This document shows, piece after piece, positions 34,715 through 43,495 of a stretch of DNA of 64,000 nt. Position 1 is the first letter of the stretch; the number at the start of each line of letters is the position of its first letter. The position numbers and the translations under genes are program-made. The DNA comes from Acidobacteriaceae bacterium (GTDB lineage: Bacteria > Acidobacteriota > Terriglobia > Bryobacterales > Bryobacteraceae), in contig JAFAMD010000027.1 of NCBI GenBank assembly GCA_019233755.1, positions 1 to 64,000 on the forward strand, read 5' to 3'. The notes under the pieces were generated by a model. That model saw only the letters and a list, made by a program, of their open reading frames with translations. It was not told the DNA's origin and ran no database searches.

Positions 34715-35950
34715 ATGCAAGTTGTGTATGCCCGCTGCGCGGGACTGGATGTGCATCAAAAGACCGTGAGCGTCTGCATCAGCGTATGTGAGGGCGAAAC
34801 CAAGCACCAACAGACGCGGGTGTTCGGAACCTTCACCCGCGATCTTCTGGCTCTGGTGGACTGGTTGAAACAAAACGGAGTGACGCACGTGGCGATGGAA
34901 GCCACGGGGGTATATTGGCGGCCAGTTTGGGCTGTATTGGAAGGTCAGGTGGAGCAGATGCTGGTGAACCCGCAGCACATCAAGGCCGTGCCTGGGCGTA
35001 AGACCGACACCAAAGACTGCGAGTGGATCGCCGACCTGCTCCAGCATGGACTGCTCAAGGGGAGCTTCGTGCCGCCGACGCCGATCCAGGATTTGCGCGA
35101 TCTGACGCGTTATCGAGCGGAACTACGGCAAAGCCAGAATCGGGTGGCCAACCGCATCCAGAAATTCTTGGAACAGGCCAATCTCAAGCTGAGTTCGGTG
35201 GCCTCGAATGCGTTGGGGGTATCCGGACGCCAGATGCTGGAGGCGATTATCGCCGGCCAGGACGACCCGGAACAACTGGCGCAGTTGGCACGGGGAAGGT
35301 TGAAGCACAAGATCCCTCAATTGCAGCAGGCCCTGGAAGGGCGAGTGCGGGAGCATCACCGGTTTTTGTTGGGCCAGTACCTGGATGAGTGGAAGGATCT
35401 GGCCGCGCGGATCGCGCGGATCGAGGCTGAGATCGACAAGCGCATTGGCCCTTTTGAAGCAGCCGCCACCCTGTGGCAAAGCATCCCCGGCGTGGACCGA
35501 GTGACGGCCTGCAACCTGGTCGCCGAGATTGGTGTGGACATGAACCAGTTTCCGACTGCTCAGCATTTGGCTTCCTGGTCAGCGCTGTGCCCCGGCAACC
35601 ACGAGAGTGCCGGCAAGCGATTGTCGGGCAAGACGCGAGACGGCAACAAATGGTTGCGGCGCTCGCTGTGCCAGGCAGCCTGGGCCGTGACCCGCCAGAA
35701 GAATTGCTACCTATCGGCGCAATTCAAGCGCTTGGCCGCGAGGAGAGGCGTGAAACGAGCGGTGATGGCCGTGGCCCACACGATGCTGATCATCGGATAC
35801 CACATGCTCAAGAGCGGCCAAAGTTATCACGAACTCGGAGGAGACTATCTGGAGCGGATCAACAAAGATCAGCTCCAGCGTTACTACGTCAAGCGTTTAC
35901 AAAGACTCGGGCTGAAGGTCACCGTGGAAGCGGTAACTGTCGCGGCCTGA
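34715..35950 (+). CDS. IS110-family transposase
   Basis: I start at ATG 34715, just after GGAGGAG; the frame back to 34505 lies in the non-coding end of the element. The 411-residue protein has the N-terminal DEDD (RuvC-like) domain with GLDVHQKTVSV, VAMEATGVYW and DTKDCEWIADLL. The C-terminal Tnp_20 domain follows, with IPGVDRVTACNLVAEIG, SWSALCPGNHESAGKR and the conserved Ser region GNKWLRRSLCQAAW. These enzymes recombine DNA guided by a bridge RNA. The gene appears intact and may be active. Confidence 0.93.
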   Translation: MQVVYARCAGLDVHQKTVSVCISVCEGETKHQQTRVFGTFTRDLLALVDWLKQNGVTHVAMEATGVYWRPVWAVLEGQVEQMLVNPQHIKAVPGRKTDTKDCEWIADLLQHGLLKGSFVPPTPIQDLRDLTRYRAELRQSQNRVANRIQKFLEQANLKLSSVASNALGVSGRQMLEAIIAGQDDPEQLAQLARGRLKHKIPQLQQALEGRVREHHRFLLGQYLDEWKDLAARIARIEAEIDKRIGPFEAAATLWQSIPGVDRVTACNLVAEIGVDMNQFPTAQHLASWSALCPGNHESAGKRLSGKTRDGNKWLRRSLCQAAWAVTRQKNCYLSAQFKRLAARRGVKRAVMAVAHTMLIIGYHMLKSGQSYHELGGDYLERINKDQLQRYYVKRLQRLGLKVTVEAVTVAA

Positions 35951-35973
35951 GAATCATTTTCGAAGGAGCACAG

Positions 35974-36678
35974 ATGACCTCGCTCGCCAGGAACGCCAGA
36001 ATCGCAGGACTCCTGTACCTCACACTGTTGACTGCGCCGCTGCGCCTCATCTATATTCCCAGCAAGTTGTTTGTGTTCGGAAACGCGAGCACCACGGCCA
36101 ACAATATCGCCGCGCACGAGACGCTTTTCCGCCTCGGTATTTTCAGCGATCTGTTCACCGCCACCATGGGAATCTTTCTCACGTTGGCGCTTTACCGGCT
36201 GTTCAAGGGAGTGGACGAAAGCTTAGCTCGCCTGATCGTGATCCTGGGTGCGCTGATGGTGACGCCCATTTACTTTCTCAACACGATCAATGACGCAGCG
36301 GCGTTGATGCTCGCCCGTGGAGCAGATTTCCTCTCTGTCTTCGAGAAGCCGCAGCGTGACGCGCTCGTCATGCTGTTTCTCCGCATGCACGGCCAAGGGA
36401 TACTTGTGAACGAGGTATTTTGGGGACTCTGGCTATTTCCCTTCGGACTACTGGTGTACAGGTCGCAGTTTCTTCCGCGCATTCTCGGCATTTGGCTGAT
36501 GCTCAACTGCTTCGCCTATGTGGCTACCAGCGTGACCGGCATCTTATGGCCGGAATATGAGCAGCGGGTCTCCACCTGGGTTTTCCCGGTCATGTTCGGC
36601 GAACTCGCCATCATGCTGTGGCTAATCGTTATGGGTGCCAAGGAGCGGGAGCCGCTGCCCACTGCCGCCTCGACGTGA
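35974..36678 (+). CDS. DUF4386 family integral membrane protein
   Basis: ATG 35974 follows AAGGAG (35963-35968); the longer frame overlaps the transposase and is rejected. The 234-residue protein has about six hydrophobic helices (for example IAGLLYLTLLTAPLRLIYIP, LGIFSDLFTATMGIFLTLAL, EVFWGLWLFPFGLLVY and a C-terminal VMFGELAIMLWLIVMGA). This pattern matches DUF4386 proteins of unknown function. Starting only 24 bp after the transposase stop, it may be transcribed from within the IS, or it may have lost its own promoter to the insertion. Confidence 0.82.
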   Translation: MTSLARNARIAGLLYLTLLTAPLRLIYIPSKLFVFGNASTTANNIAAHETLFRLGIFSDLFTATMGIFLTLALYRLFKGVDESLARLIVILGALMVTPIYFLNTINDAAALMLARGADFLSVFEKPQRDALVMLFLRMHGQGILVNEVFWGLWLFPFGLLVYRSQFLPRILGIWLMLNCFAYVATSVTGILWPEYEQRVSTWVFPVMFGELAIMLWLIVMGAKEREPLPTAAST

Positions 36679-36735
36679 TGAGTCACCTGGTTTTGCCGCC
36701 TGGTCCATGCTCTAGCACGCCCGGGGCGTGTCAGG

Positions 36736-37197
36736 CTAATCGGCGCTGCCAAAGAAGTACCAGAGAACAAGGTCCACAGTCCACCCTATAGTGGCCACAA
36801 CAATGAGCGTCCAGGCAATCGCATTCCAGTACTTCGACCGGGTAATCCGCGAGAAAACGTCCGAACCGGCACCGTAGCGCACGAAAAGCTTATGGAAAAG
36901 GGATTCGGATCTGGGTTCCAGCGGAATCATCGTTGCTGACGTGCCGTTCATTTTCGTTGCGCTTCGGCTTCTCTCTGCCTCGCGGTCTCGTTCGAGCGAT
37001 GCCATTTCTTTGGCAGTTTCCTGGCCAAGAGCGATGCCTTTCGCTTTGATTTGCTTGCATGGATCGCTCACCAGGAAACGTAACCTCTCGATGAAAAGAT
37101 AAAAGTGAATCTCCGGCCCGCCCCGGCGATGGAGACACCTCACAGAGAGCCGGATCTGCCGGAACCCGATCAACGCGTCTGGGCAATAGATGCCCAT
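36736..37197 (-). CDS. Hypothetical protein with C-terminal membrane helix
   Basis: The frame is open from 37374, but the first ~60 codons look non-coding, so I propose Met at 37197. Met at 37005 after a weak GGAAAC is another option. The protein has a basic, helical N-terminal part (IKAKGIALGQETAKEMASLE). One or two hydrophobic stretches close to the C-terminus (WNAIAWTLIVVATIGWTVDL then VLWYFFGSAD) make it a likely tail-anchored membrane protein. No family recognised. Confidence 0.45.
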   Translation of the reverse strand: MGIYCPDALIGFRQIRLSVRCLHRRGGPEIHFYLFIERLRFLVSDPCKQIKAKGIALGQETAKEMASLERDREAERSRSATKMNGTSATMIPLEPRSESLFHKLFVRYGAGSDVFSRITRSKYWNAIAWTLIVVATIGWTVDLVLWYFFGSAD

Positions 37198-37336
37198 TGC
37201 TGAGTGTGGGATGCACGTGAAGACGGATTCTGCGAATTCATGGTTCCGTCTGGGCGCTTTGGCCGGTGGTCGGCATCCGGCTGGCTTTGAAAGCGCCGCT
37301 TGCGAGCGCATGGAGGTATAATTCTCGTTAATAGAT

Positions 37337-37657
37337 ATGAAAGAATCTTCATCGCCAGCGCGTCTACAGTACAAGCTTATGGAAATAGACTCGGACGTTG
37401 AAATCGAGTTCTTCGAGCGTGAACTGAATCTCTCTCACGCACTGTTGGACATTGCAGGGCCGAAGCCGCTGACAGACCTGATCGCAAAGGCTCGGTTGGG
37501 ATATGAGAACGCGATGCTTTGGATCGGAACCGTGCACGATCCCACGAAGTTGTGCAGGATCAGTGCAAAGCTGGATCGGTTGAAGGAACGTTTGTCGAGA
37601 TGTTCGTCGCAAACAGCATCAGCGGCGATGAGCGTGGGTGTGAAGGTAGTTCCGTAA
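37337..37657 (+). CDS. Small helical hypothetical protein
   Basis: The 106-residue product starts at ATG 37337. A TATAAT box at 37317-37322 lies just upstream, but without a -35 element at proper spacing. The sequence is helical (VEIEFFERELNLSHALLDIA, LIAKARLGYENAMLWIGT, ISAKLDRLKERLS) and resembles in style the small proteins at 15009 and 32355, though identity is too low to claim homology. Function unknown. Confidence 0.5.
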   Translation: MKESSSPARLQYKLMEIDSDVEIEFFERELNLSHALLDIAGPKPLTDLIAKARLGYENAMLWIGTVHDPTKLCRISAKLDRLKERLSRCSSQTASAAMSVGVKVVP

Positions 37658-37749
37658 TCGGATCTGTTTTTCCTGCCAGGCGCTATCCGACAGCCACGCC
37701 CCTGCCCAAAGCTGCTGGCTTGGCCAGATGCGTTGGGTGCGTGCCCCAA

Positions 37750-38040
37750 TTATCGATAGTGCTCCAGGTAGTACAGCGCTCCAAATGCCGCAGCCAATGC
37801 GGCGGCTGGAAACGCCAATATTCGCGCACTCCGCAGGAAGCCCTGCTCACAATCCGCGGTCCTGAGAAAAACCAATAGCGTCGGCACCAGCATCATAATT
37901 GACAATTGAAAAATGTGTGCCGCCGCGCCTTCGTCTGGTTGGGGTGGCTGAAAATATCCGCTAACTACCGCGAGCAGCGCCGTGAGAGACAAGATGATCA
38001 AGATCACGCTGCTAACACGGTTCATTTTATGGCCGTTCAT
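37750..38040 (-). CDS. Small membrane protein, three helices
   Basis: The 96-residue product (start Met at 38040, or Met at 38025) has three hydrophobic segments: SSVILIILSLTALLAVVSGY, IFQLSIMMLVPTLLVFL and ILAFPAAALAAAFGALYYLE. It is predicted as an inner-membrane protein with a short Pro-rich loop (FQPPQPDEG). No known family. It stands alone among other small hypothetical genes. Confidence 0.6.
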   Translation of the reverse strand: MNGHKMNRVSSVILIILSLTALLAVVSGYFQPPQPDEGAAAHIFQLSIMMLVPTLLVFLRTADCEQGFLRSARILAFPAAALAAAFGALYYLEHYR

Positions 38041-38204
38041 CGCGTCATCTCTTCCGCCATGCTATCGCGATTCGCCCGCATCCGTTTCGTCCGCTTCAGC
38101 CCACGTGTAGGCGCTTTGCGCGCTTAATGTACTGGTCCCACAATCTGCATTCAGCATCGCGGCCATGGTCAAGGAATAGCGGGCTGATCCTCCGCGGATA
38201 ACTT

Positions 38205-38462
38205 CTAATCTCTTGCGCGTGGCAGCTTTGCTATCAGCTCGGCCTTGTTCGTTGTACATCCGCATATCAGTTCGATGATGCGGTGGCGAAGAAGAGAAAC
38301 GTCCGCCACATCAGTCCATCGATGTTCTCTCATGAGTTCTCCGATGAGAGAGTCAGACTCGGCAGCGATGGTCATGGCTTGGCTTATGAATGCGTCGTCC
38401 ATTGGGATCTCCCCCTTGAGCATTCGCGCCAATTTATCGATGGAAAATTCAGGAAGCCTCAT
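38205..38462 (-). CDS. Small hypothetical protein
   Basis: The 85-residue product (MRLPEFSIDKLARMLKGEIP...) is mostly helical, with two Cys in ELICGCTTNK near the C-terminus. No signal peptide or membrane helix. It lies upstream of the small membrane protein on the same strand and may share its transcript. Function unknown. Confidence 0.5.
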   Translation of the reverse strand: MRLPEFSIDKLARMLKGEIPMDDAFISQAMTIAAESDSLIGELMREHRWTDVADVSLLRHRIIELICGCTTNKAELIAKLPRARD

Positions 38463-38662
38463 CGGCCATCCTCCGCACTAAGTGATTTAATCTCCCGCAA
38501 GCCTGTTTCTCGCCGAAGACTGCTTCTGTCGGCCGAAGTACGTCTTCTTAGCGACAGAGCGGCGTTGTGCGCATCGCATAAAGAGCGTGCGCGAAGGTAC
38601 CCTCCGCAACGAACACCCTGAAACGGTACTGCAGTGCCGCGTTAGCAAAGGCGATGGCGTCG

Positions 38663-39481
38663 TCAATAAATGCCATAACCAATAGCCTCTGAAATAGCCC
38701 TACTGGTCTTCAACACAAGAGGGATTAGTTGCCGCATGCGCGCCCGGTGCATCCGAACAACTGGCGCCGTAATGCTGAACGCGGCGACAACCTGTCCGCG
38801 ACCATTCCAGATTGGGGCAGCGATGCATTTGATGTGCTGCTCATGCTCTTCATTGTCCAGTGCATATCCCTGCACGGCGATGCGGGTCAACTCCTTTTTC
38901 ATTACGCGGATGGAACAGATCGTGTTCGAGGTGAATCGCTTCAGTTCTAGCTTTTTCAGCAAGGCGTCCTGCTCTTCGGGATCCAGAAACGCAAGAAAAA
39001 CCTTCCCTACAGCACTGCAATGCAGAGGAACGCTGGCGCCAATACGGGAGAAGATCCGTAACGGCTCTGGCGAATCTAACTTGTCGATATAAACCGCAGT
39101 CGAGCGATCTCGGATCGTCAGATGAATGGTCTCTCGAGTAGTGCCGTTCAATTTCTCCAGGAACGGCAGGCTCTCCTTTCTGACATCGAACTGCTTTAGA
39201 GCAGCATAACCAAGCGAGACGCACCGCGGGCCGAGACGATAACTCGAATCATCGTCTCTGCTGAGGAATCCGGATTCCTCCAGATTGACCAGGAATCGGT
39301 GAACCGTGCTGCCGTGCAACTTCGAAATGCGTGCAATCTCCGTTGCGCTCATCGGCCGATCAGCATCGGACAAGAGCACGAGTATTCTCAAGCCGCGCTG
39401 AAGGGATGTGATTCCGTAACGACCGGAGGAATCCTCTTGGTTAGCGTCAGCCTCAGCAACTGCCCGCACTTGGTTTCCCAT
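38663..39481 (-). CDS. IclR-family transcriptional regulator
   Basis: The 272-residue protein has an N-terminal winged helix-turn-helix (ITSLQRGLRILVLLSD, SATEIARISKLHGSTVHRFL, YRLGPRCVSLGY). The C-terminal effector-binding GAF-like domain contains VPLHCSAVGKVFLAF and GYALDNEEHEQHIKCIAAPI. IclR proteins bind small carboxylates or aromatics and control neighbouring catabolic genes. It is divergent from the TonB receptor across ~300 bp, so that receptor and the SelA-like/amidohydrolase/RidA genes are its likely targets. Confidence 0.92.
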   Translation of the reverse strand: MGNQVRAVAEADANQEDSSGRYGITSLQRGLRILVLLSDADRPMSATEIARISKLHGSTVHRFLVNLEESGFLSRDDDSSYRLGPRCVSLGYAALKQFDVRKESLPFLEKLNGTTRETIHLTIRDRSTAVYIDKLDSPEPLRIFSRIGASVPLHCSAVGKVFLAFLDPEEQDALLKKLELKRFTSNTICSIRVMKKELTRIAVQGYALDNEEHEQHIKCIAAPIWNGRGQVVAAFSITAPVVRMHRARMRQLIPLVLKTSRAISEAIGYGIY

Positions 39482-39627
39482 GATTCTGATCCAAGGATAC
39501 TTTAGGCTTTCACTCTAGTGTAGAGATAGAAAATGGAGTCAAAGCGCGCTTGGATAGGGCTTCTCACTCTATGAATAGTGGTTTTCACCCTGTGAATACT
39601 TGTCGTACCAAAAAATATCTCATCGTA

Positions 39628-39656
39628 TTGACAACGCTAACCCGCCGTGATGAAAT
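39628..39656 (+). promoter_or_regulatory. Candidate sigma-70 promoter for the TonB receptor gene
   Basis: A perfect -35 box TTGACA (39628-39633) is followed after exactly 17 bp by TGAAAT (39651-39656), which matches TATAAT at four of six positions. It lies ~120 bp upstream of the receptor start, in the region shared with the IclR gene. Confidence 0.45.
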
Positions 39657-39777
39657 CTTCCTAACGTCCTGCGAGCTCTTGGCAGCACCTCCAGGCGGAT
39701 CGTCTCGTGTTGAACCATACAATTCGACCTATCTGATTCATGTGGCGCTGGGTCGCTGATTACTTAGGGGGTAATGA

Positions 39778-42700
39778 GTGCGGAGAGCGGTTGCGTTATG
39801 TTTTCTGATCGTAGGCTGTAGCGGGCTTGTTTCCGCCCAATTGGCGAATACGACTTCTCTCGTTGGAACCGTGGTGGATTCAGCCGGCGCGGTTATGCCA
39901 GACGCGGCGGTTCGAGCGGTCAATGTGGGCACAAGTGACTCATATACGGCAAAAACAAATGCGCAAGGCGACTACACCATCGAGTTCATCAAAGTTGGGA
40001 CCTACAGTATTACAGTCAGCAAGGATGGGTTCGAAACGCTCACAAAGAGCGGCGTGGCAGTCGACTACGACCAGACGGTGCGAGCGGACTTCACGCTTAA
40101 TGTAGGGCAGGTAAATGAACACATCGAGGTGACGGCAGCCGCTCCTCCCCTCTCCATGGACGATGCGAGCGTCAGAGAGGTTGTTGGGCAGCGCGCGGTT
40201 GCCGATCTTCCGCTAAACGGGCGCGACCCGCTGCAACTTGCGATAACGGCTCCGGGAGTTCTGCCTGGCCAAAAGGCTGCAAATGGTGTTCCGCCCGGGG
40301 AGGATTTTATCGGCGCAGGCACCCGTGAAATACAGAACAGTGTTTCGCTGGATGGTATCTCGATCATGAACAACCTGATCACAACCACGCCTTTTCATCC
40401 GTCTGTCGACGCGATTCAGGAGTTCGAGATTCAAACGGGGACGTATTCCGCGCAGTACGGTTCGTATTTAGGCGCCCACCTGAATCTGATAACAAAAACC
40501 GGAACGAACGACCTGCATGGCGCCTTATACGAGTTCTTTCGCAATGATGTGCTCGACGCCAGGAATTATTTTCAAAGCCCAAGCACACCCAAAGCCCCGT
40601 TGCGCCAGAACCAGTTCGGCTTTGAGGTGGGTGGCCCTGTCTTTATACCGAAACTGTACGACGGCCGGAACAAAACCTTCTTCATGGCAGACTACGAAGG
40701 GCTTCGGCTGGTCAAAGACGTGACGAGTCTCGACACGGTCCTGACCCCTCTCATGCGACAGGGGAACTTCTCCGAATATGGGAAGGCGCTAAGAGACCCC
40801 AATACCGGAACACCTGTGCCAAACAACGTATTCCAACCTTCGGAGTTGTCATCTCAGGCACTTAAGACGCTGCAGTACATGCCCTTGCCTAATCGCCCCG
40901 GAATCACGAACAACCTGGAAGCAACATATCCGAACAATGATCGATACAACCAGACGATTGATCGGATAGACCAAAACATCGGCAATTCGATTCGGCTATT
41001 TTACCGTTATGCATGGCAAAACGAGCAGATACTGACGGGTGCTACAAGTCCATACAACTCGACCGATCTTCCGGTATCAACTCGCAATTGGGTATTTGGT
41101 TATACGCAAACGATCACGCCAAATATGGTGAACGATTTCCGTGTTGGCCGCCAGAATCTGACCACCGACGCATTGAACTACTGGTATACGAACGGTCAAA
41201 AGAATGCTGGTACGAACCTGGGAATACCCGGTTTCACCGGAGACACGACATTCAATGATCCTGGAATTCCCATTTTTTCGATCAGCGGGTTTATGACCCT
41301 GGGAAATGCCGGTACAAACTGGATTCAACAAGATACTACCTGGCAAGGTGTCGATTCGCTCACCTGGACTCACGGTGCCCACACATTGATCTTCGGCGCG
41401 GAACTCCGAAAGCTGATTACAGCGCGAGCTGCTGTAAATCAGCCGAACGGGTTGTTCACGTTCGCGAACACGCCTGTTATCACTGGATATGCAGCATCCG
41501 ACTTCATGCTCGGGTATGCTCAAAGCGACCAGACGCCCGGACCTGAAATCAGAAATAAGGTGGCTGAATGGCGAGACGGTTTCTTTATCGTAGACAATTG
41601 GCAAGCTTCCAAAAAGCTTACTCTCAATCTAGGACTCCGGTACGAGCTGCCCACCGTGCCTTATACGGCAAATGGGAACGCGACAGAGCTAAATGCGCAG
41701 CAGACCGCGCTTATCCCTTCGAATGCTCCACAACCTGGGTTTGGCTTTATAAACCCGAATCACAAGGACTTCGCTCCGCGCATCGGGCTAGCTTACCGGA
41801 TAAATGATAAGACCGTATTTCGTTCCGGTTATGGCATTTACTACAACCCCAACCAAACGAACACGTTCACGTTCTTGAGCAATAATCCTCCATTCAGCAA
41901 TCTGACAACGTTCAACTCTTCTGGCGCCAATCTCGTCAGCCTGAACAATCCAACACCTGCTGCGCTGTCTCATCACGCTGCGTTGTCGAACGTTACTATT
42001 ATCTCGCCCAACTTGAATCTGCCGACCGAATATATGAATCAGTGGAGCGCGGATTTAGAGCGGTCAGTTTGGGCAAATGCTGCACTGGATATCCAATATC
42101 TCGGATCGCACAGTACTCACCTGGATCGCAGCTATTACGACAATACTCCGCAGCCGGGTCCAGGTCCAGTCAGCTTGAGGCGTCCGAATCCTCTGTTTGG
42201 CGATATTCGTCTCATTCAAGACGATGAAGAGGCAAATTATAACGGACTTAGTGTCACCTTGCGTCAGCGACTGAATCACGGACTGAGCATGCTCGCTTCT
42301 TACACGTGGTCGCACAATCTGGACGTAACGACCGACTCAAATGGCGGTGGTGCTCCGATGAACCCTTACAATTGGAAAGCGGATTACGGTAACTCCAATT
42401 GGGATGTAAGACACCGCTTCATTGCGAGTTTTAATTACGCATTGCCGTCTTTTTTCAGCTCATCTTCACATGCAATTATTCGTCAGAGTCTGGGAGGATG
42501 GCAAGCCAATGGCATCGTGACGCTCCAGACCGGGTTTCCATTTAATGTAATTGTTTCCGGCGATCCCGCGAATACCGGCCGAAGCAATCAGCGACCCAAC
42601 CTAGTGGGAAACCCGTCTGACGACTGTGGGGATGGACATCTTAGCGGCTGTATAAACCCTGCGGCCTTTGCTGCGCCATTGCCGTTTACCTATGGCAATG

Positions 42701-42936
42701 CGGGACGGAATCTGTTGTACGGCCCCGGTTTGTACAACATCGATTTTTCGTTATTCAAGGACTTCCAGCTCGCTGAGCGTGCCAAATTGCAGTTCCGGTC
42801 GGAGTACTTCAACTTCTTCAATACACCGGCGTTTAGCAATCCAAACGCTACCTATGGAACCACGAGCTTCGGTACGATCACATCGACCAAACATGACAAT
42901 CGAGAGATTCAGTTTGCGCTAAAACTCGTCTTCTGA
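39778..42936 (+). CDS. TonB-dependent receptor, Oar-like with carboxypeptidase-regulatory-like domain
   Basis: The start is GTG 39778 after TAGGGGG, and a signal peptide follows (MRRAVALCFLIVGCSGLVSA). The 1052-residue protein has an Ig-like carboxypeptidase-regulatory domain (residues ~24-110: LVGTVVDSAGAVMPDAAV, VGTYSITVSKDGF). A plug follows (VADLPLNGRDPLQLAITAPG, ISIMNNLITTTPFHPSVDAI), then a long beta-barrel ending EIQFALKLVF. Such receptors import large or complex substrates through the outer membrane using TonB energy. The ligand is unknown; context points to an amidated or N-acylated sugar or amino compound. Confidence 0.93.
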   Translation: MRRAVALCFLIVGCSGLVSAQLANTTSLVGTVVDSAGAVMPDAAVRAVNVGTSDSYTAKTNAQGDYTIEFIKVGTYSITVSKDGFETLTKSGVAVDYDQTVRADFTLNVGQVNEHIEVTAAAPPLSMDDASVREVVGQRAVADLPLNGRDPLQLAITAPGVLPGQKAANGVPPGEDFIGAGTREIQNSVSLDGISIMNNLITTTPFHPSVDAIQEFEIQTGTYSAQYGSYLGAHLNLITKTGTNDLHGALYEFFRNDVLDARNYFQSPSTPKAPLRQNQFGFEVGGPVFIPKLYDGRNKTFFMADYEGLRLVKDVTSLDTVLTPLMRQGNFSEYGKALRDPNTGTPVPNNVFQPSELSSQALKTLQYMPLPNRPGITNNLEATYPNNDRYNQTIDRIDQNIGNSIRLFYRYAWQNEQILTGATSPYNSTDLPVSTRNWVFGYTQTITPNMVNDFRVGRQNLTTDALNYWYTNGQKNAGTNLGIPGFTGDTTFNDPGIPIFSISGFMTLGNAGTNWIQQDTTWQGVDSLTWTHGAHTLIFGAELRKLITARAAVNQPNGLFTFANTPVITGYAASDFMLGYAQSDQTPGPEIRNKVAEWRDGFFIVDNWQASKKLTLNLGLRYELPTVPYTANGNATELNAQQTALIPSNAPQPGFGFINPNHKDFAPRIGLAYRINDKTVFRSGYGIYYNPNQTNTFTFLSNNPPFSNLTTFNSSGANLVSLNNPTPAALSHHAALSNVTIISPNLNLPTEYMNQWSADLERSVWANAALDIQYLGSHSTHLDRSYYDNTPQPGPGPVSLRRPNPLFGDIRLIQDDEEANYNGLSVTLRQRLNHGLSMLASYTWSHNLDVTTDSNGGGAPMNPYNWKADYGNSNWDVRHRFIASFNYALPSFFSSSSHAIIRQSLGGWQANGIVTLQTGFPFNVIVSGDPANTGRSNQRPNLVGNPSDDCGDGHLSGCINPAAFAAPLPFTYGNAGRNLLYGPGLYNIDFSLFKDFQLAERAKLQFRSEYFNFFNTPAFSNPNATYGTTSFGTITSTKHDNREIQFALKLVF

Positions 42937-42944
42937 TAGGGCTG

Positions 42945-43461
42945 CTGCCCGTATTGGCGCTGTGGGTCTTCCCTGTACATTGCTCGCCACGAGCGCGCCC
43001 GCTTATCAATGCGCGTGGCGCGTTCACGATTATCACTGGATCGCAGGCGCTCGCGGGCTTCATGCAGTCCTTTCGAAACCGCCGAAGTTTGACAATCCGG
43101 TGTTGCCGATTGGCGAGTTGGTGTCAGTTGCAGGTTAATGGGACCTGGAAATGTAATTCGATCGTGGATCCGTTCGGCATACGCTCATTCTGGAGCAACA
43201 TGGCGCCGAATTGGTGGGCACACATAAAGGGGAATTCGTATCAGGCGAACTCGCCGGGACCGTCATAGCCCACCAAATTCAATTTTGCAGCTCACAAAAG
43301 ATTCAAGGTCATAGACTCTCTTATGAGTTTACCGGCGACGTCGCGGCGACAAAATGATAGGAAACGTAAACCTCGGTGAGTATGGGAAGGCCCGGTGGCG
43401 CGCGGAGCGCCACCAATGCCTCAGCTCCGACAGTGTTGCGCGGCCTGCCAAGCGCGCCTAA
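42945..43461 (+). pseudogene. Decayed gene for an exported SelA-like (PLP-dependent) enzyme
   Basis: Fragments of one protein are visible in different frames. At 42954-43070 a signal-like start leads to RPLINARGAFTIITG, which resembles the N-terminus of SelA/DgaE-like PLP enzymes. From ~43058 another frame reads KPPKFDNPVLPIGELVSVAG, hits TAA at 43136 and again at 43154, and continues as HTLILEQHGAELVGTHKGEF and KIQGHRLSYEFTGD to about 43345. A further frame reads GDKMIGNVNLGEYGKARWRA to the stop at 43459-43461. The intact enzyme would be ~500 residues, so most of the middle is deleted. Family naming is from memory of motifs and is tentative; decay itself is clear. Confidence 0.6.
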
Positions 43462-43495
43462 GTAGCGGCGTGCGGCGCGAGGTCGCACAGGTTTG

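Larger units (their letters stand above)
34450..35973 (+). mobile_element. IS110-family insertion sequence (ends not resolved)
   Basis: The transposase at 34715-35950 is of the IS110 type, with a long non-coding left part and a very short right part. Such elements lack terminal inverted repeats and target duplications, so the ends cannot be fixed from one copy. The right end must fall close to the transposase stop, since a ribosome-binding site and ATG for the next gene occur 13-24 bp later. The limits given are estimates. Confidence 0.55.

Noticed and set aside
36679..36735. Right-end IS repeat or terminator between the DUF4386 gene and the next gene
   Set aside because: Only a short stretch without inverted repeat or T-run.
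38062..38265. 67-codon minus-strand ORF
   Set aside because: Overlaps the better-supported small gene at 38205 and has no ribosome-binding site.
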